A DNA stretch of 64,000 nt from Deinandra increscens subsp. villosa (GCA_039602395.1 JBCNJP010000012.1:28134454-28198453), one strand, 5' to 3'. Shown: positions 11,391 to 23,736, numbered from the stretch's first letter. The notes: generated from the sequence alone by a model not told the origin. Numbers and translations: made by a program.

Positions 11391-12600
11391 TAGCACAATC
11401 CCAACATCATTGGGGTTGGGGTTTGATTTAGTGCAGGACTTTTTGATGTCAAAACCGTTCGAAAATTTATTCAGGAGGCGATGCTCCAGGCTTATAATCT
11501 TCCTTTTAAGTGGTTGAGATGAGTGCCTCTAAAGGTATGTGCTTTTGTTTGGCGGGATATCCAAGCTAGAATTCCGGTTAATTCTTGTTTGAGTCATCAT
11601 GGAGTTGAGCTTGATCCTAGGTGCTTGGCTTGTCATTCGGCTGTTGAATCCCTGAACCACGCTCTCGCAAACTATTATCTCCCTGGGTCTGTTTGGGCTC
11701 TTGTCTTGGATTGGATTAAGTCTCCTATGTTGATCCCTACATCTATCCAAAGGTATTATTGATTCGCCTTCGGAATGTCCGTTTACGACGACGTTAAGAT
11801 TGATTATCCTTGGAGTGTTTCATACTACATGTTGGTGTGTTTGGAAAGATAAGAATGAGAGGACCTTCAACAACCGGGTCAAGGAAGCTTCTTTGATTCT
11901 TGGTGAGGTCAAAAGTGTTTTTTTTTCTTAATCAAAAATAGGGGGAAAGATCTATAGAAAACCAATAATTATCCAGAAAACCAAAAAACCAACCTTTTTT
12001 TCTCTATAACTTCTTCATATATTAATATTTTTTTAAAATAATTTCACCAAAAATTCTATAATTTTATTAGCTTTATTTATGGGAAAAAAATTAAAAAATA
12101 AAAAGTTTAGTGATTTTTTATTATTGCATCATGCAATAGTACCAATAGTATTGCATAATGCATTATAATTAAAACTACTTAAAAACAAGAGACTTAACTT
12201 AAATATGAATGTGGTTTATGCGAATAATGTAAAAAACAAAGAATTGACATTCATAAACCAATTTTATATTATTGTTGCATAGTGCAATATTAATTTCAAG
12301 CTAAAATTCGAATTTTATTTTATTTTTAAAAAAAAACTCGAAAACGTTTTTAAAGTTTTTTCTTTTTCCAATATTCTTAAAATCATGAAAGAAACATATA
12401 AAAAAAGTTTAAAAAAAAATAATTTTTTTCCTTGGTTTTTTGGTTTTTTATAAAATATTGGTTTTCTATAGAACCCAACCCTCAAGAATAGGAGTACAAA
12501 AAAGGTTTAGCTTGGTGTAATTGGTGTAATTCTTATTTCCCATTTTTTATGTATTCCTAGCTCCTTGCTAGTTCAATTTTTAATACATTTTGGCCGTTTA
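11391..12600 (+). pseudogene. LINE 3' end (zf-RVT region and tail), split by a MITE
   Basis: Translation around 11430-11760 shows the reverse-transcriptase zinc-binding pattern of plant LINEs: a VPLKVCAFVWRD motif, then RIPVNSCLSHHGVE, then a Cys-x2-Cys pair and 'ESLNHAL'. The frame is broken by several stops (for example at 11761). The LINE resumes after the MITE at 12492 with a 'GLAWCNWCNSYF'-like stretch matching the end of such proteins, then a 3' UTR-like 'tagctccttgctag'. The whole 5' part is missing. Confidence 0.75.
11942..12481. mobile_element. Mutator-type MITE with 10-bp TSD
   Basis: 540 bp, AT-rich and noncoding. Left terminus ggggaaagatctatagaaaa and right terminus (reverse complement) gggttgggttctatagaaaa share TCTATAGAAAACCAAT followed by AAAAAACCAA-type sequence. 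Flanks are TCAAAAATAG (11932-11941) and TCAAGAATAG (12482-12491), identical except for one base. A TSD of 9-10 bp points to the Mutator superfamily. Removing the element plus one TSD restores the LINE reading frame. Confidence 0.85.
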
Positions 12601-14250
12601 AAAAATACACATGTATATTTAACCCATGCACAAAGAAGTAGAACCAAGTGAAAAAATAATAGCATGTATAGATATATAACTAAAGAACACATGTATAATT
12701 AACCCATACAAAACAAGTAGTACCAAGTATAAAAAATGATATACACCCTATATAAAAAAATTGTACTAAATGCATAAAAACGATGCAAAAGTTGTGTTTT
12801 GATATATAGAAAAAATGAATCGGAAATCATCAAATTTGACAATCAAAGTCATGATTTTCATGATTCTTTGAAGAAAAGGTGAAAAACAATACGTCTATGA
12901 GGTGAACGTTCTAATCTTTCCACTCTAATAAACAATTACAATTATTAAGACATGTCAACATTAGATTTATTCTTACAAAATTTTTTCTCTCAAATCTACT
13001 CCCTAATTAATTCTTTTATATTGAAAATTATATCCTATTTTATAATCATGATATATTTTTATCTATTTATTAGGAATTATTACAATCATATATTAATTTA
13101 TATCCTATTTTTATTTAAAAATATCTTTTAAACTATTATTATTTTCATTTTAAAAAATATTTAGAAACTTATAAAATACCAATAAACACTTATTTAGTGT
13201 GTTTTCAAATATACTTGAGCAAATCATATTTAATATTTTAATTAATGAATACCTAATACTACTTTATAAATTCAATCGGTGTTGCGTTGTCAATTATTAT
13301 TTTCATTTTAAAAAATACTTAGAAACTTATAAAATATCAATAAACACTTATTTAGTGTCTTTTTAAATATAATTAAGCAAATCATATTTAATATTTTAAT
13401 TAATGAATAACCTAATACTGTTTTATAAATTCATTCGGCGTTGCGTTGTGGGTGATATTATTTATAGAGAAAATTTTAAGCGATAAAAATTATGTTCATA
13501 ATATCCAATAATAAATAGTTTTTCCTACCATATCAAATGAGTCATGTTCATCAAATTTGGAAATTTTAGACATCGTGACTAACTAATACAATTGTAATTT
13601 TCTAATGTATATCAAAATAACATTTTTTATTGATAACATTATAATCTTTTAGTTTTATACTCAACAATTAGAATGTGCTCATTATAATTTTGATAAAACT
13701 TTATACTCATCTAACTTTTTGTACAGACTTAAAGTCTCAAGTTTGTCAATTCATAATTCATGTTAGTCGCTTTTGAGAGTTTGATTGTTTTTTAAACATG
13801 ATCACGTTTATCTTGCATTTTCCAAATATACAAGTAAAGACATGCCCTAAATATATATTTTTTGATGAAGAGAGTAAAGTCACCAGTATCATATTATGAA
13901 TTATAACTTTAGTTTTTATCTAATGTAATATAATACGTTATTCTGGTAATAAGAAGACTCGAAAAGTATGTATAAATTATTAATTATATATATTCTTAAT
14001 AATTCAACCCGTATAACATACGGGTTCTATAGTTCTATACTACTAACTAACATACTACTAACTAACATATTCTTTCATACTTTTTTATGGATAAAAGTTC
14101 AATATGAATTGTATGCATATAAATCAAATTACCACATATTATCTTTTAGGGCACTAAGCATGAGTAGTCTTCTACTATCAGCTATTTTGGCTCAAATAGA
14201 TATACCAATTGATAAAAGACCTTCAAAAAATTCAACCAGGAATATTATAA
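12600..14250. other. AT-rich intergenic DNA, no gene
   Basis: Very AT-rich with short A and T runs. The only structure I see is the tandem duplication at 13135-13449 and a small 'ctactaactaacata' doublet near 14040. Confidence 0.7.
13135..13449. repeat. Tandem duplication, 158-bp unit, two copies
   Basis: Both copies start attattattttcatttt and end gttgcgttgt. The offset between matching positions is 158 bp (13135 vs 13293). They differ by scattered substitutions and small indels, so the duplication is not recent. Confidence 0.85.
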
Positions 14251-14309
14251 GGCTGTATATAGTGAGCGTGATATTCACCAAAATTGCCAATATAACACCC
14301 CTATAGCGT

Positions 14310-14342
14310 CCCCTCCCCCCCCCCCCCACCCCCCCCCCCCCC
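14310..14342. repeat. Poly-C tract
   Basis: 33 bases of nearly pure C interrupted by one T and one A, flanked by gcgtccc and gggcgtc. The surrounding 14262-14395 has gcgtgata at the left and its complement tatcacgc at the right, which could mark a small MITE, but no TSD was found. Confidence 0.8.
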
Positions 14343-14399
14343 AGGGCGTCATTTTGGCAAAAATGGTTTATGGCGTTAAGATTATCACGCCCCGCATCT

Positions 14400-15696
14400 T
14401 CCTCCTTCATTGGCTTCCAGTTTTTTCTGATTGACTTCACTATAAATATATTAATGATATATTAATGATTGGGTAATAAATTAGAGGGGGGTTATATGGG
14501 TTATGACTACACCACTTTGCTTATAACCCTCTTGATGAGTTGGAATCCACATGAAACCCAAATAGATGATACATAAAAAGCTTAAATTACAACTAAAAAA
14601 AGTCAACAATCTATGAGCGTTAAACTTAAGATTTAGCATTTGGCCTCCTGCTGTCCCGATTTGGACTTGACCAATTATTACTTTTGGTCTAGAGAGATCA
14701 TATGGCATGGATGTATTTAAATCTTATAAAAAAATATTAAATTTATGAACTCATAAATGATAGTTAGAATTACTAATTTGTAATTTTATAATATGAGAAA
14801 TAGAACAATTAGAGGAGACAAAGGTCACTAAAGAACATAATCTAAGCTAAAATACACGAGGAATTACAATTAAACAAAGACGTATGAAAAAACAACAAAA
14901 ATGTGAAAGGACATTCAATCAGAATCACAAATAGGACTGGAGCAACCTTCTTTCATACCAGGAAAGCTAAAAGACATAAACCCAGGATCAACAACTATTT
15001 CTATGAGGATGTATGGATGTGTAATCTCAAAGTACTTGTATGGTAGAAGAAGTTGTAAAATAAACTAATTGTATAAAGTAAAATAAAATTACTATATACC
15101 CTTGATTACCCACTGTATTGTAAAAAGTTGGAATTTGCTAACCACTCAATAGAGTGATTATTACTAAGAACAACAAAACACATCAAAAACTATTTTCTAC
15201 ATCCTATTTTATTACATAAACATTGGTTACTGAATATTATTAAATAATTAGGGGAACACGCATCTATATACCCCATATGAGTAAAATAAAATAATTTGTA
15301 ACTAATAAGAAACAAATGAAAGTAAGAACCACGTCTATAAAACTTTTAGAAGATCTCATGAGATGGTTGTAACTCAAATGTTATTTCTAAACAAAATAAT
15401 CAATAGAACCACATTAGTACCTTTAAGCTCTCTAATTAAATAAAAAAACAAATCGGATGCAAGAGAAGATTACAGATGAATCGATTGTTATCGATTCAGT
15501 GAACAAAAAGATTAAAACATTGAATCGATTGTCATGAGAAATCGGATGCCAGAGAAGGAGAAGTCATTGAATTGATTGTCATTGAAACGATTACAGACAT
15601 TGACATTGAATTGGTTGTCATTGAATCGATTACATACGAACCACTTAGAAAAAACTTAAAATAATAAATCGATTTTCATCGATTCAGTGAAGAAAA
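14400..15696. other. AT-rich DNA, then a CATTGAATCGATT-rich stretch
   Basis: No gene is supported. At 15478-15690 the words 'aatcgatt' and 'catcgattcagtgaa' recur about eight times at irregular spacing. This stretch is the target into which the Tork-type Copia element inserted and continues at 20560. Confidence 0.6.
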
Positions 15697-15999
15697 TGTT
15701 GAAATCATAAGCAACAATGAACAAGAAATTGAAATCAATTGATGTCAACGATCATATTACTGATGGAGGAATTCTGAAGAGTATTACAAGATGAAAAAGA
15801 AAAGTATAGAATCAAACGAAATACAAGCTTATATTCTCCAGTTAACCTAACAAACTCCTTAACGGCTAATTGAACTAAACAGGAGCGCTTAACAAACAAT
15901 TAAGCAAAGTTTACAATTCTGACCCCCTATCAATGAAGAACTGATAATTACCCCCTTAAAGTTTCGTTGACTGAGGTTGACTTGAGATTACACATAACA
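15697..15999 (-). repeat. 3' LTR of the Tork-type element
   Basis: 303 bp, TGTTGAAATC to CACATAACA on the plus strand (TGTTAT...TTCAACA on the coding strand). It is nearly identical to 20252-20554. Confidence 0.95.
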
Positions 16000-16012
16000 A
16001 TCTCCACCTTAA
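16000..16012 (-). other. Polypurine tract of the Tork-type element
   Basis: On the minus strand AAGGTGGAGAT directly precedes the 3' LTR. This is the common Copia purine tract. Confidence 0.85.
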
Positions 16013-16173
16013 GCTCTAGTCAACCTACTATAATCAAGTTTATAACCTGAACCAAACAATGATACTCCAGAATCATCGAGCAACAGTGATCCCAACGGGA
16101 TTTGAATACCCTGATGTTCAAAAATACCACCATTTAAGTTCAAATAAACTTGATAAAGAAATAACAAACCAAA

Positions 16174-19100
16174 TCAACTAATTCCCAACATGTCAGCACA
16201 CTTCTGAAATTTTACAATGGGAAGAGCTTTAGTGTACATGTCAGCAGCATTGTGAACAGTGTTTACCTGTACCACAGTCACCTCCTTAGAGTCTACAAGG
16301 TCTCTTATAAAGTGCAACTTTACACATATATGTTTTGTCTTGTCATGAAAAACACTGTTTCTGGAAAGCTGTACAGCACCTTCGCTGTCACAATAAATCT
16401 CAGGACTGCCAACTTTAAAACCCAATTCAGAGACAAACCCCTTTAACCACATTGCTTCCTTAACTGATTCAGTTAAAGCAATGTACTCTGCTTCGGTACT
16501 AGATAAAGCAACAACACTTTGTAAGGTAGCTTTCCAACTAACCAAATTGTTTAAGACCTTGAAACAATAACCTGTAATAGACCTCCCTCTATCTAAATCC
16601 TTAGCATAGTCCGAATCAACATAACCACAGACAAGCTTATCAGCTACATTACCTTCATCAAAAATCAAACCCACATTTTTAGTTCCAGCAATATACCTCA
16701 ACAACCACTTAACTCCATTCCAATGCATTTTACCAGGATTAGACAGGTATCTACTAACTATACTAACACCATAACTTATGTCAGGTCTTGTGCACACCAT
16801 TAGATACATGAGGCTTCCAACTGCATTTGCATAGGGCACTTTACTCATTTCAAAAACCTCAGAATCATCTTTGAGACTATCCTGCAATGACAATTTAAAG
16901 TATGAAGCAAAAGGAGTTTTAACAGGTTTGCAGCCTACCATATTAAAAGTATTCAAAATCTTTTCAATATAGCCAGATTGCACCAATTTAAGGGTTCTAG
17001 ACTTCCTATCTCTGATGATCTCCATCCCTGTGATTTTCTTAGCTTCACCAAGTTCTTTCATATCAAACTCAGCCCTTAATAACCTCTTTGTATTCTGTAA
17101 CTCAGTATGACTTTTACAGGATATGAGCATGTCATCTACATAAAGTAATAGATACACATACTCATTATCCTCATATTCTCTGAAGTATACACAGGGATCA
17201 TACAAGCTCCTGTTGAAACCATGGCTGACCATATAAGAGTCAAATCTCTTATACCATTGTCTTGGACTCTGTTTGAGTCCATACAATGACCTTTTCAACA
17301 AACACACCATATCTTCTTTACCCTGTTCCTTAAATCCCTCAGGCTGCTCAATATAGATTTCTTCTTCCAACTTACCATGAAGAAATGCAGTTTTGACATC
17401 AAGCTGCTCCAGTTCCAAATCTAATGCAGCAGTAATTGATAGGATAATTCTGATTGAGGTATGCCTAACAACAGGACTAAAGATTTCATTATAATCAATT
17501 CCCTTCCTTTGTGTAAACCCTTTAGCTACCAGCCTAGCTTTATACCTAGGAGCTCCTTCATTTGGCAATGGTTCTTTGATTTTAAACAACCATTTACAAG
17601 CAGTGATCTTTTTACCTTCAGGTTTCTTAACAAGTACCCAAGTTTGATTCTTATGAAGAGATTCAATTTCCTCTTAAATAGCATACAACCACTTGTCTTT
17701 ATCTTCAGAGTTTAAAGCTTCAAGATAGGATCCAGGAGTGCCAATGATTTCTCCTTCAGTTGCCATGAAGACAAATGCTGACAGTTCATCTTCATTTCTG
17801 AACCTTATGGGTTTGACAATTTGTCTTCTAGTTCTGTTTCTATCAATACATGACTCTTGATCTTGATGCTCTTCAGTTAATCTAGATTCCACTTGTGTAT
17901 CAGTGCCCTGGTCATTATTGTTATCAGCAGACTCCACCTCAATTTGAACTTCCTCCTCAATTCCTGTCCTCAATTCCTGAGTTCCTGTTAGTTGCATCCT
18001 TATAATAGATGTTTTCTTTGAAAATGACATCCCTGCTGATAATAGTTCTTGGACTACTTCCATCAAGCTTCCACAATTTGTAACCTTCGACACCACTGGG
18101 ATAGCCTAAAAACACACATTTAAGAGCTCTAGCACTTAGCTTATCATCCTTTACATGAGCATAAGCTAGTGTACCAAAAACTCTCAAATCCTTATAATCA
18201 CCCTTGGTACCAGTCCAAATTTCCATGGGAGTTTTAAGATTCAAAGCTGTAGAAGGACTTCTATTTATCAAATATGCTGCTGTTACCACAGCTTCAGCCC
18301 AAAATTTCTTGGGCAGCCCTGAGTCACAAGCATGCATCTAACCTTGTTTAGCAGGGTCCTGTTCATGCGCTCTACCAACCCATTCTGCTGTGGGTTCCCT
18401 GGAACAGTGAGATGCCTTTGAATCCCCTTTGACTTGCAATAATGATTGAATACAGAATTACAGAATTCCAAACCATTATCTGTCCTAACCTTCTTAACCT
18501 TATTGCCTGTTTGAGTTTCAACTTCTGCTTTCCATTCTTTGAATTTCTCAAAAGCATCATTCTTGTGCTTGAGAATATACACCCAAACCATTCTTGAACA
18601 GTCATCTATAACTGACAAGAAGTATCTAGCCCCTCCTAGGGATTCAGTTCTTGAAGGTCCCCAAAGATCCATATGAACATAATCAAGTACCCTTTTAGAG
18701 GTATGATTACCAGTGGAGAATCTCACTTTGTGAGCCTTACCCATCACACAATCTTCACAGAAACCAGCCCCTTTACCTTTATACTCACCTAAGTATCCCT
18801 GATGACTGAGTTCAACTAGGCCTTGGTCACTGATGTGGCCTAATCTCCTATGCCATAAAGTGCCATCATATAAAGTGCCATCATCCAGACCACTTTCTCT
18901 AGTTACAGCATTAATTAATTGATTTAACCCACCATCAAGAAGATAAATGTTATTCTCACATCTTGTTCCTGACAAAACTACCCTTGACCCTTCACTCACT
19001 TTAGCTCTACCATTTCTTAAATTCACATTGTAACCATCCCTCTCAAATGTTCCCAAGGATATCAAGTTCCTAGTTAGATCAGGGATATATCTAACATTTG

Positions 19101-20181
19101 ATAACTCTAGATTTGTACCATTTTCAAGACAGAGGAGAATTGTACCTTGACCTTGAATTTCACAAGGCCTATTATCTCCTAGCTTCACTGTACCCATCTT
19201 CTTGAAGTTTAAGTCCTTGAAATAGGATTTATGTGGTGTCATATGGTAAGAGCAACCCGAATCAAGGATCCATTTGTCATCAGCCTTTCCTTCAGAAACC
19301 ATCAATACATCACAACTGTCATAGCCATCTGATGTTTCATCTTGAGAGGCATTAACTTGTGGCTTATAGTGAGAATAATCTTGTTTCTTCTTCTTCCACT
19401 CAGGGCATTCCCTTTTCAAATGGCTTTCTGATCCACAAACGAAACACTTCAGTTTTCCCTTAGACTTGGATCTTTTGAACCCCTTTCTTTTGTTTCCTTT
19501 GGTTTCAGGCCTGCCTCTTACAAATAAGCCATCAGCCCCTTCCTCCTTAACATCATTCTTTCTCTTCAATTCCTTGGAATTCATGGCAGCTAACACCTCA
19601 TCCAATGATAAACTCTCTCTTCCATACATGAGAGTTTCAACAAAGTGTTCGTAAGATTGAGGGTTCGCCCATTTACGATAAATAATAAAGAAAAAGGCCA
19701 TTCCATTTCGACAAAAGACCCACACCCAAGTTCCATAGCTTTTGGTTGCCTTATCCTCATCATCAATTTCAATCTCTCTATTTTCCAAATCAAGAACAAC
19801 TTTGTTAAACTCATCGATATGATCATCTATTGAAGTACCTTGTGTTAACTGAAAAGTATATAACCTTTTCTTAAGATACAGCCTGTTTGCCAGCGATTTC
19901 GTCATATACAAGCTCTCAAGCTTCATCCAGATGCCTGCCGCAGTTGTTTCTTTTGACACCTCACGAAGAACCCTATCACCAAGGCACAACACAATCTCTG
20001 AATGCGCCTTATCCATGATTTCCTGTTTCTCCTTGTCGGATAACTCAGCCGGTAAACCTACTAATCCCTTTAAGGCATCCACCACACCATTGTGCACCAA
20101 CAATGCACGCATCTTCAATCGCCACAGGCTAAAATCGTTTTTACCATCGAATTTTGCCAAATTAAACTTCGTAGTTGCCAT
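16174..20181 (-). pseudogene. Gag-Pol polyprotein of the Tork-type element (two frameshifts, one stop)
   Basis: It starts at ATG 20181 (MATTKFNLAKFDG, a gag start typical of this lineage). A longer in-frame read from 20250 runs into the primer-binding site and is not the real start. In order it shows: gag; a CCHC knuckle (CFVCGSESHLKREC); the protease WILDSGCSYH motif; GAG-pre-integrase WHRRLGH; the integrase zinc residues CEDCVMGKAH; and integrase Asp-Asp-Glu (HMDLWGP, RTDNGLEF, QQNGLVERMN). Reverse transcriptase follows with YVDDM, then RNase H (YVDSDYAKD), ending ADMYTKALP...CADMLGIS at 16174. Defects: frame change near 18323-18328, frame change near 17965 beside a short duplicated word, and a TAA at 17674-17676 inside otherwise continuous coding. 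Gag also contains about 27 extra in-frame residues near 19670-19745 relative to the usual 'DEDKA...SYEHFVETL' spacing. Confidence 0.92.
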
Positions 20182-20238
20182 CGAATCGAAAACAATGCGG
20201 AATAGATCTTCAATTTCTTCGATCGAGCTTAATGCAAG

Positions 20239-20250
20239 CTCTGATACCAA
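20239..20250 (-). other. Primer-binding site (tRNA-iMet type)
   Basis: Minus strand TTGGTATCAGAG, one base inside the 5' LTR. It is complementary to the 3' end of initiator tRNA-Met as in most plant Copia elements. Confidence 0.9.
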
Positions 20251-20251
20251 T

Positions 20252-20554
20252 TGTTGAAATCATAAGCAACAATGAACAAGAAATTGAAATCAATTGATGT
20301 CAACGATCATATTATTGATGGAGGAATTCTGAAGAGTATTACAAGATGAAAAAGAAAAGTACAGAATCAAACGAAATACAAGCTTATATTCTCCTGTTAA
20401 CCTAACAAACTCCTTAACGGCTAATTGAACTAAACAGGAGCGCTTAACAAACAATTAAGCAAAGTTTACAATTCTGACCCCCTATCAATGAAGAACTGAC
20501 AATTACCCCCTTAAAGTTTCGTTGACTGAGGTTGACTTGAGATTACACATAACA
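20252..20554 (-). repeat. 5' LTR of the Tork-type element
   Basis: 303 bp. It drives transcription leftward. It differs from the other LTR at about four positions. Confidence 0.95.
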
Positions 20555-20559
20555 GAAAA

Positions 20560-21480
20560 GATTACAAACAAATACTTGCCTCGAGAAATTGGATGCGTGA
20601 GAAGAAGTCGAATGAGCAATCCCCTACAGATGAGGAGAAGACTGCCAGAGAGAAAACTTCAAAAACCCTAGCTTTGAAATGAATGTGCGTCTAAAATTGG
20701 GTGTTTTATTTACTGATTATCCATGGATACAAATTCAGGTTGAAAGAGATCCGTGAGATTTACCTCGTTTAATCTCAATTTTTTTAGTTAAAAATTGACA
20801 AAGTGAATTATACATAGGACTAATCCCATTTGGCATTCGTGAGAATATGACACGTATATTTGGAAAAAACTTTATTTAATATATAGTATAAATATGAGGT
20901 TTTGACTTAGTATTATAAGGTTATTATTTTTTTTTTATCTCGTTAATATCCAGAAAATTTTTAAAGTTCTTGAAGCCACGCTCCATATGCTGATATGAAC
21001 ATAAGGGCAAACGGTGTGCCTCAACTTTGGCGCCATTGAAGTCCATGTGTCACTATATTCACGGCGTGGATGTGCCCCTCATCTCCGCCAAGTCCTTGTG
21101 CTATATTCACGGCGCTATAGTTTTCACACCGTCAACCTTCACAAGCTTTTAAAACCCATCTAAAACCATCCACTCATATCTTTACACCTCACCACATCAC
21201 ACTACACCAAACCAAATGGAGTATACCGCATTTATGTTATGTGATGTTAAAGTCCAGTCATCGCCCACGTAGTAGTCTTTAACATATAACATAACATGAG
21301 TATACCCATGCCCTAAGATGTATCACAATGTTTTAAATTCAAGATATCATGAATGTCGTATTTAATTAAAAGAAGTAATATTACGAATTTACAAAAACCT
21401 TAATAATTTACGAGGAAGGAAAATAGAATGGTGTGCACGATGAAATAAATAAATATTATTTAACAACAAAACAAAATAAA
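20560..21480. other. Intergenic DNA upstream of ADF with a MITE-like segment
   Basis: 20560-20700 continues the pre-insertion sequence and, read on the minus strand, resembles a plant 5' leader (CTAGGGTTTTTGAAG), but no coding exon was found. 20999-21332 begins agggcaaacggtg and ends gagtatacccatgccct, a weak AGGGCA inverted terminus. It contains a hairpin (gttatgtgatgttaaag with ctttaacatataacataac, 21235-21296). No TSD is clear, so the MITE call is tentative. Confidence 0.4.
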
Positions 21481-21539
21481 AAATTTGAAAAATAATAAAA
21501 TTGGAAGGTGATGCACAAGAGGCTGAACGACTCTTTCTC

Positions 21540-21656
21540 CCCCCTTATAATCTCTCGTTTCCCTTCAACAGAAATATTAGTTTCATTTGTTTTTCCAGAT
21601 TTCAAGGATCTCTCCCCCAATCTTTCTTCTTTCTGACTTTAATTACACAACCAATC
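21540..21656 (+). promoter_or_regulatory. Probable 5' UTR of ADF
   Basis: A pyrimidine-rich leader (ctctcg, tttcccttc, ctcccccaatctttcttctttc) leads to the ATG at 21657, typical of highly expressed plant genes. The transcription start is not determinable. A TATAAT word at 21545 is too close to the leader to be assigned with confidence. Confidence 0.5.
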
Positions 21657-23229
21657 ATGGTATGTATTCTCAATAATCTCATCATTTCATGTTTTTTCTT
21701 CTTTGATTTGCTGTTATCTTATCACTCGACGAAATAATTAGATAATTTTCTCTGATTTTGTTAGTTTGTTCGTTCATCGTTTACGATACCTAAAACCGCA
21801 ATTTGCAATCTACATTTTTGGTTAATCAGTCGTCTTAATTAGCAATGACATTTAATCACATCACGATCACATGATGGATTCTGTTTCCGACGATTTATTG
21901 GTCCTTCCAGAGGAATTTGGCTTCTATAATCACTGGTAGCGTAAATTTTCTATGAATTCTGTTCATCAAATTCTCTGAAGCAGCAATACATGATGGATTG
22001 CACATTTATTTCAAGTTTTTGGCCACAATTTTCTCATTTTCGTTAGGCGAATATGGATTCTGGATAATGCTCATGATAAGCTTATGATTTCGGCTTAAAT
22101 AGATGATCTTATGTTAATTATTATGATTCAGTAACATGTTCTGGCATGGTTTAATTAGGCGAATGCCGCTTCTGGAATGGCTGTGAATGATGAATGCAAG
22201 CTCAAGTTTCTGGAATTAAAATCGAAAAGGAACTATCGATTCATCACCTACAAAATCGAAGATCAGCAGGTGATCCTTGATAAGATTGGTGGACCTGATG
22301 AAACCTACGAGGATTTCACAAATTCTCTTCCTCCTAATGAATGTCGCTATGCTGTCTTTGATTTTGACTTCACCACTGACGAAAATTGCCAGAAAAGCAA
22401 GATTTTCTTCATTGCTTGGTAATGATATATATGCCACAACATTGATCCCGACTTTATCATGTTTAAACCTGTCTTGCATGTCCAAATAAATCAGTTGCAT
22501 ATAAGGGTATGCGGTGAATACTATGAGCGTGATCCGTGTCACCTCACTAAAAGGAATACCCTCCCACCCCACCTAGTGCGAGAGGGTTGTGAGTGTGAGG
22601 GCATGAGCACACTCAACGCGTGAAAATGTTGTTTATTGGTTTTTTATATGATTAACATGAGAAACGTGCATATGAGGTTGTTAGTCATCTAACTTAGATG
22701 TGAAACTCATTAAAACGACACGGTTTTGATAAAAAAAAATCATTAAAAATGTTAAATTATTCCTTATTTCGTTATGTAAATCCATCAATTTCAAATATAA
22801 AATAATTTCAAAATTTAAATTGTTTTTAATCAAAACTACGTCGTTTTGATTAGTTTCACATCTAAGTTAGATTCTCAACAACTCGATATTCACTTTCTCT
22901 AATTAATATAATTGTTATCACTCACTCACACTAGTATAGTCCTCGTGTGAGTAAGTTGTGAGTCTGATGTGACTTCTACATGATAACACTCATACCTATA
23001 TCTTACATCGATATACCTCATATCCTAAGCATACATCTTAATTTAGGATGACAATCTAGACATGAATCTCTGAAATAGGTCACCAGATACATCTAAAGTG
23101 AGAATGAAGATGGTGTATGCAAGCTCGAAGGATCGGTTCAAGAGAGAATTGGATGGAATCCAAGTTGAGTTGCAAGCTACAGATCCTAGTGAGATGAGCT
23201 TCGACATCATAAAATCACGGGCAATCTGA
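21657..23229 (+). CDS. ADF: Actin-depolymerizing factor (ADF/cofilin), three exons
   Basis: Exons: 21657-21659 (ATG only), 22159-22418 and 23079-23229 (TGA at 23227-23229), joined length 414 bp, 137 residues. Introns are GT-AG: donor atg|gtatgt, acceptor attag|gcg, donor cttg|gtaatg, acceptor atag|gtca. The split of the start codon from the rest by intron 1 is the conserved layout of plant ADF genes. The protein begins MANAASGMAV with Ser6, the residue whose phosphorylation blocks actin binding in this family. It keeps ECRYAVFDFDF, NCQKSKIFFIAW and the long actin-binding helix KDRFKRELDGIQVELQATDP. ADFs sever and depolymerise actin filaments in the cytoplasm and nucleus. The MANAASGMAV start suggests the ADF1-4 subclass. 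The C-terminus is SRAI, where relatives often end in SRT/AN. It is the only intact host gene seen. Both flanks are TE-derived. Confidence 0.96.
22677..22882. mobile_element. MITE with ~50-bp inverted repeats inside ADF intron 2
   Basis: Left arm gttgttagtcatctaactta and the reverse complement of the right arm gttgttgagaatctaactta continue in parallel through 'gatgtgaaact' and 'aaaacgac..gttttgat', about 50 bp with few mismatches. The middle is AT-rich. No clear TSD. It lies wholly in the 660-bp intron and leaves the splice sites untouched. Confidence 0.75.
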
Positions 23230-23728
23230 ATAATGTTTCGCTATGAGGGAACTTGGTTTGACGAGTTAAATTATTTTATATGCATCAATGACATTGTCGT
23301 TTCTCTTTTCTTTTTGATTTTGGCTATTTTCGTTCTAACGAAAAAGAATCTAAACATTGTAGTTAATGTAATGTTACTATCCACTCGATCATATTGTTCG
23401 TGTTTGAAGACATTTGATTTGGTTACTTCAAAGGATATTTATTGGCTGGCTAATGTTCTTTGAAGGCAATTTGGTGTATACCCAACCCAAGATATTGAAT
23501 TTTCTTATCGTTGCTTTAGCTTTGTATCGTAATTTTCTTCTGGTTTGTGCTTTTAATTTAGGGATCACTTTTCTAATTGCCCATCTGGTCCTTTTCAAAT
23601 TACCCATTCTAATAAAAAAAAATTATATATACTCTTTTAGATATAAAAAATCCGGATTATTTTATGGATGAAAGTCTAAAGCTCTAACGTGCTAATCTAA
23701 AAATCAATTCACGAAATCTTAAGATTGT
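23230..23728 (+). other. ADF 3' UTR and downstream DNA
   Basis: AT-rich trailer after the ADF stop. 'aatgtaatgtta' near 23365 is a plausible far-upstream/cleavage-type signal, about 135 bp after the stop. No other gene is supported. Confidence 0.45.
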
Positions 23729-23736
23729 GCCTTAGT

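Larger units (their letters stand above)
15697..20554 (-). mobile_element. Complete Tork/Tnt1-type Copia retrotransposon (TSD GAAAA)
   Basis: 4858 bp with 303-bp LTRs at 15697-15999 and 20252-20554, flanked by GAAAA at 15692-15696 and 20555-20559. Transcription is on the minus strand. A primer-binding site complementary to tRNA-iMet lies next to the right-hand LTR and a purine tract next to the left-hand LTR. By eye the LTRs differ at only four positions (about 1.3%), so insertion is recent. Even so, the polyprotein carries two frameshifts and an in-frame stop, so this copy cannot make the full protein as assembled. Confidence 0.95.

Noticed and set aside
20999..21332. A firm hAT MITE call upstream of ADF
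   Set aside because: The terminal AGGGCA match is only six bases and no 8-bp duplication was found.
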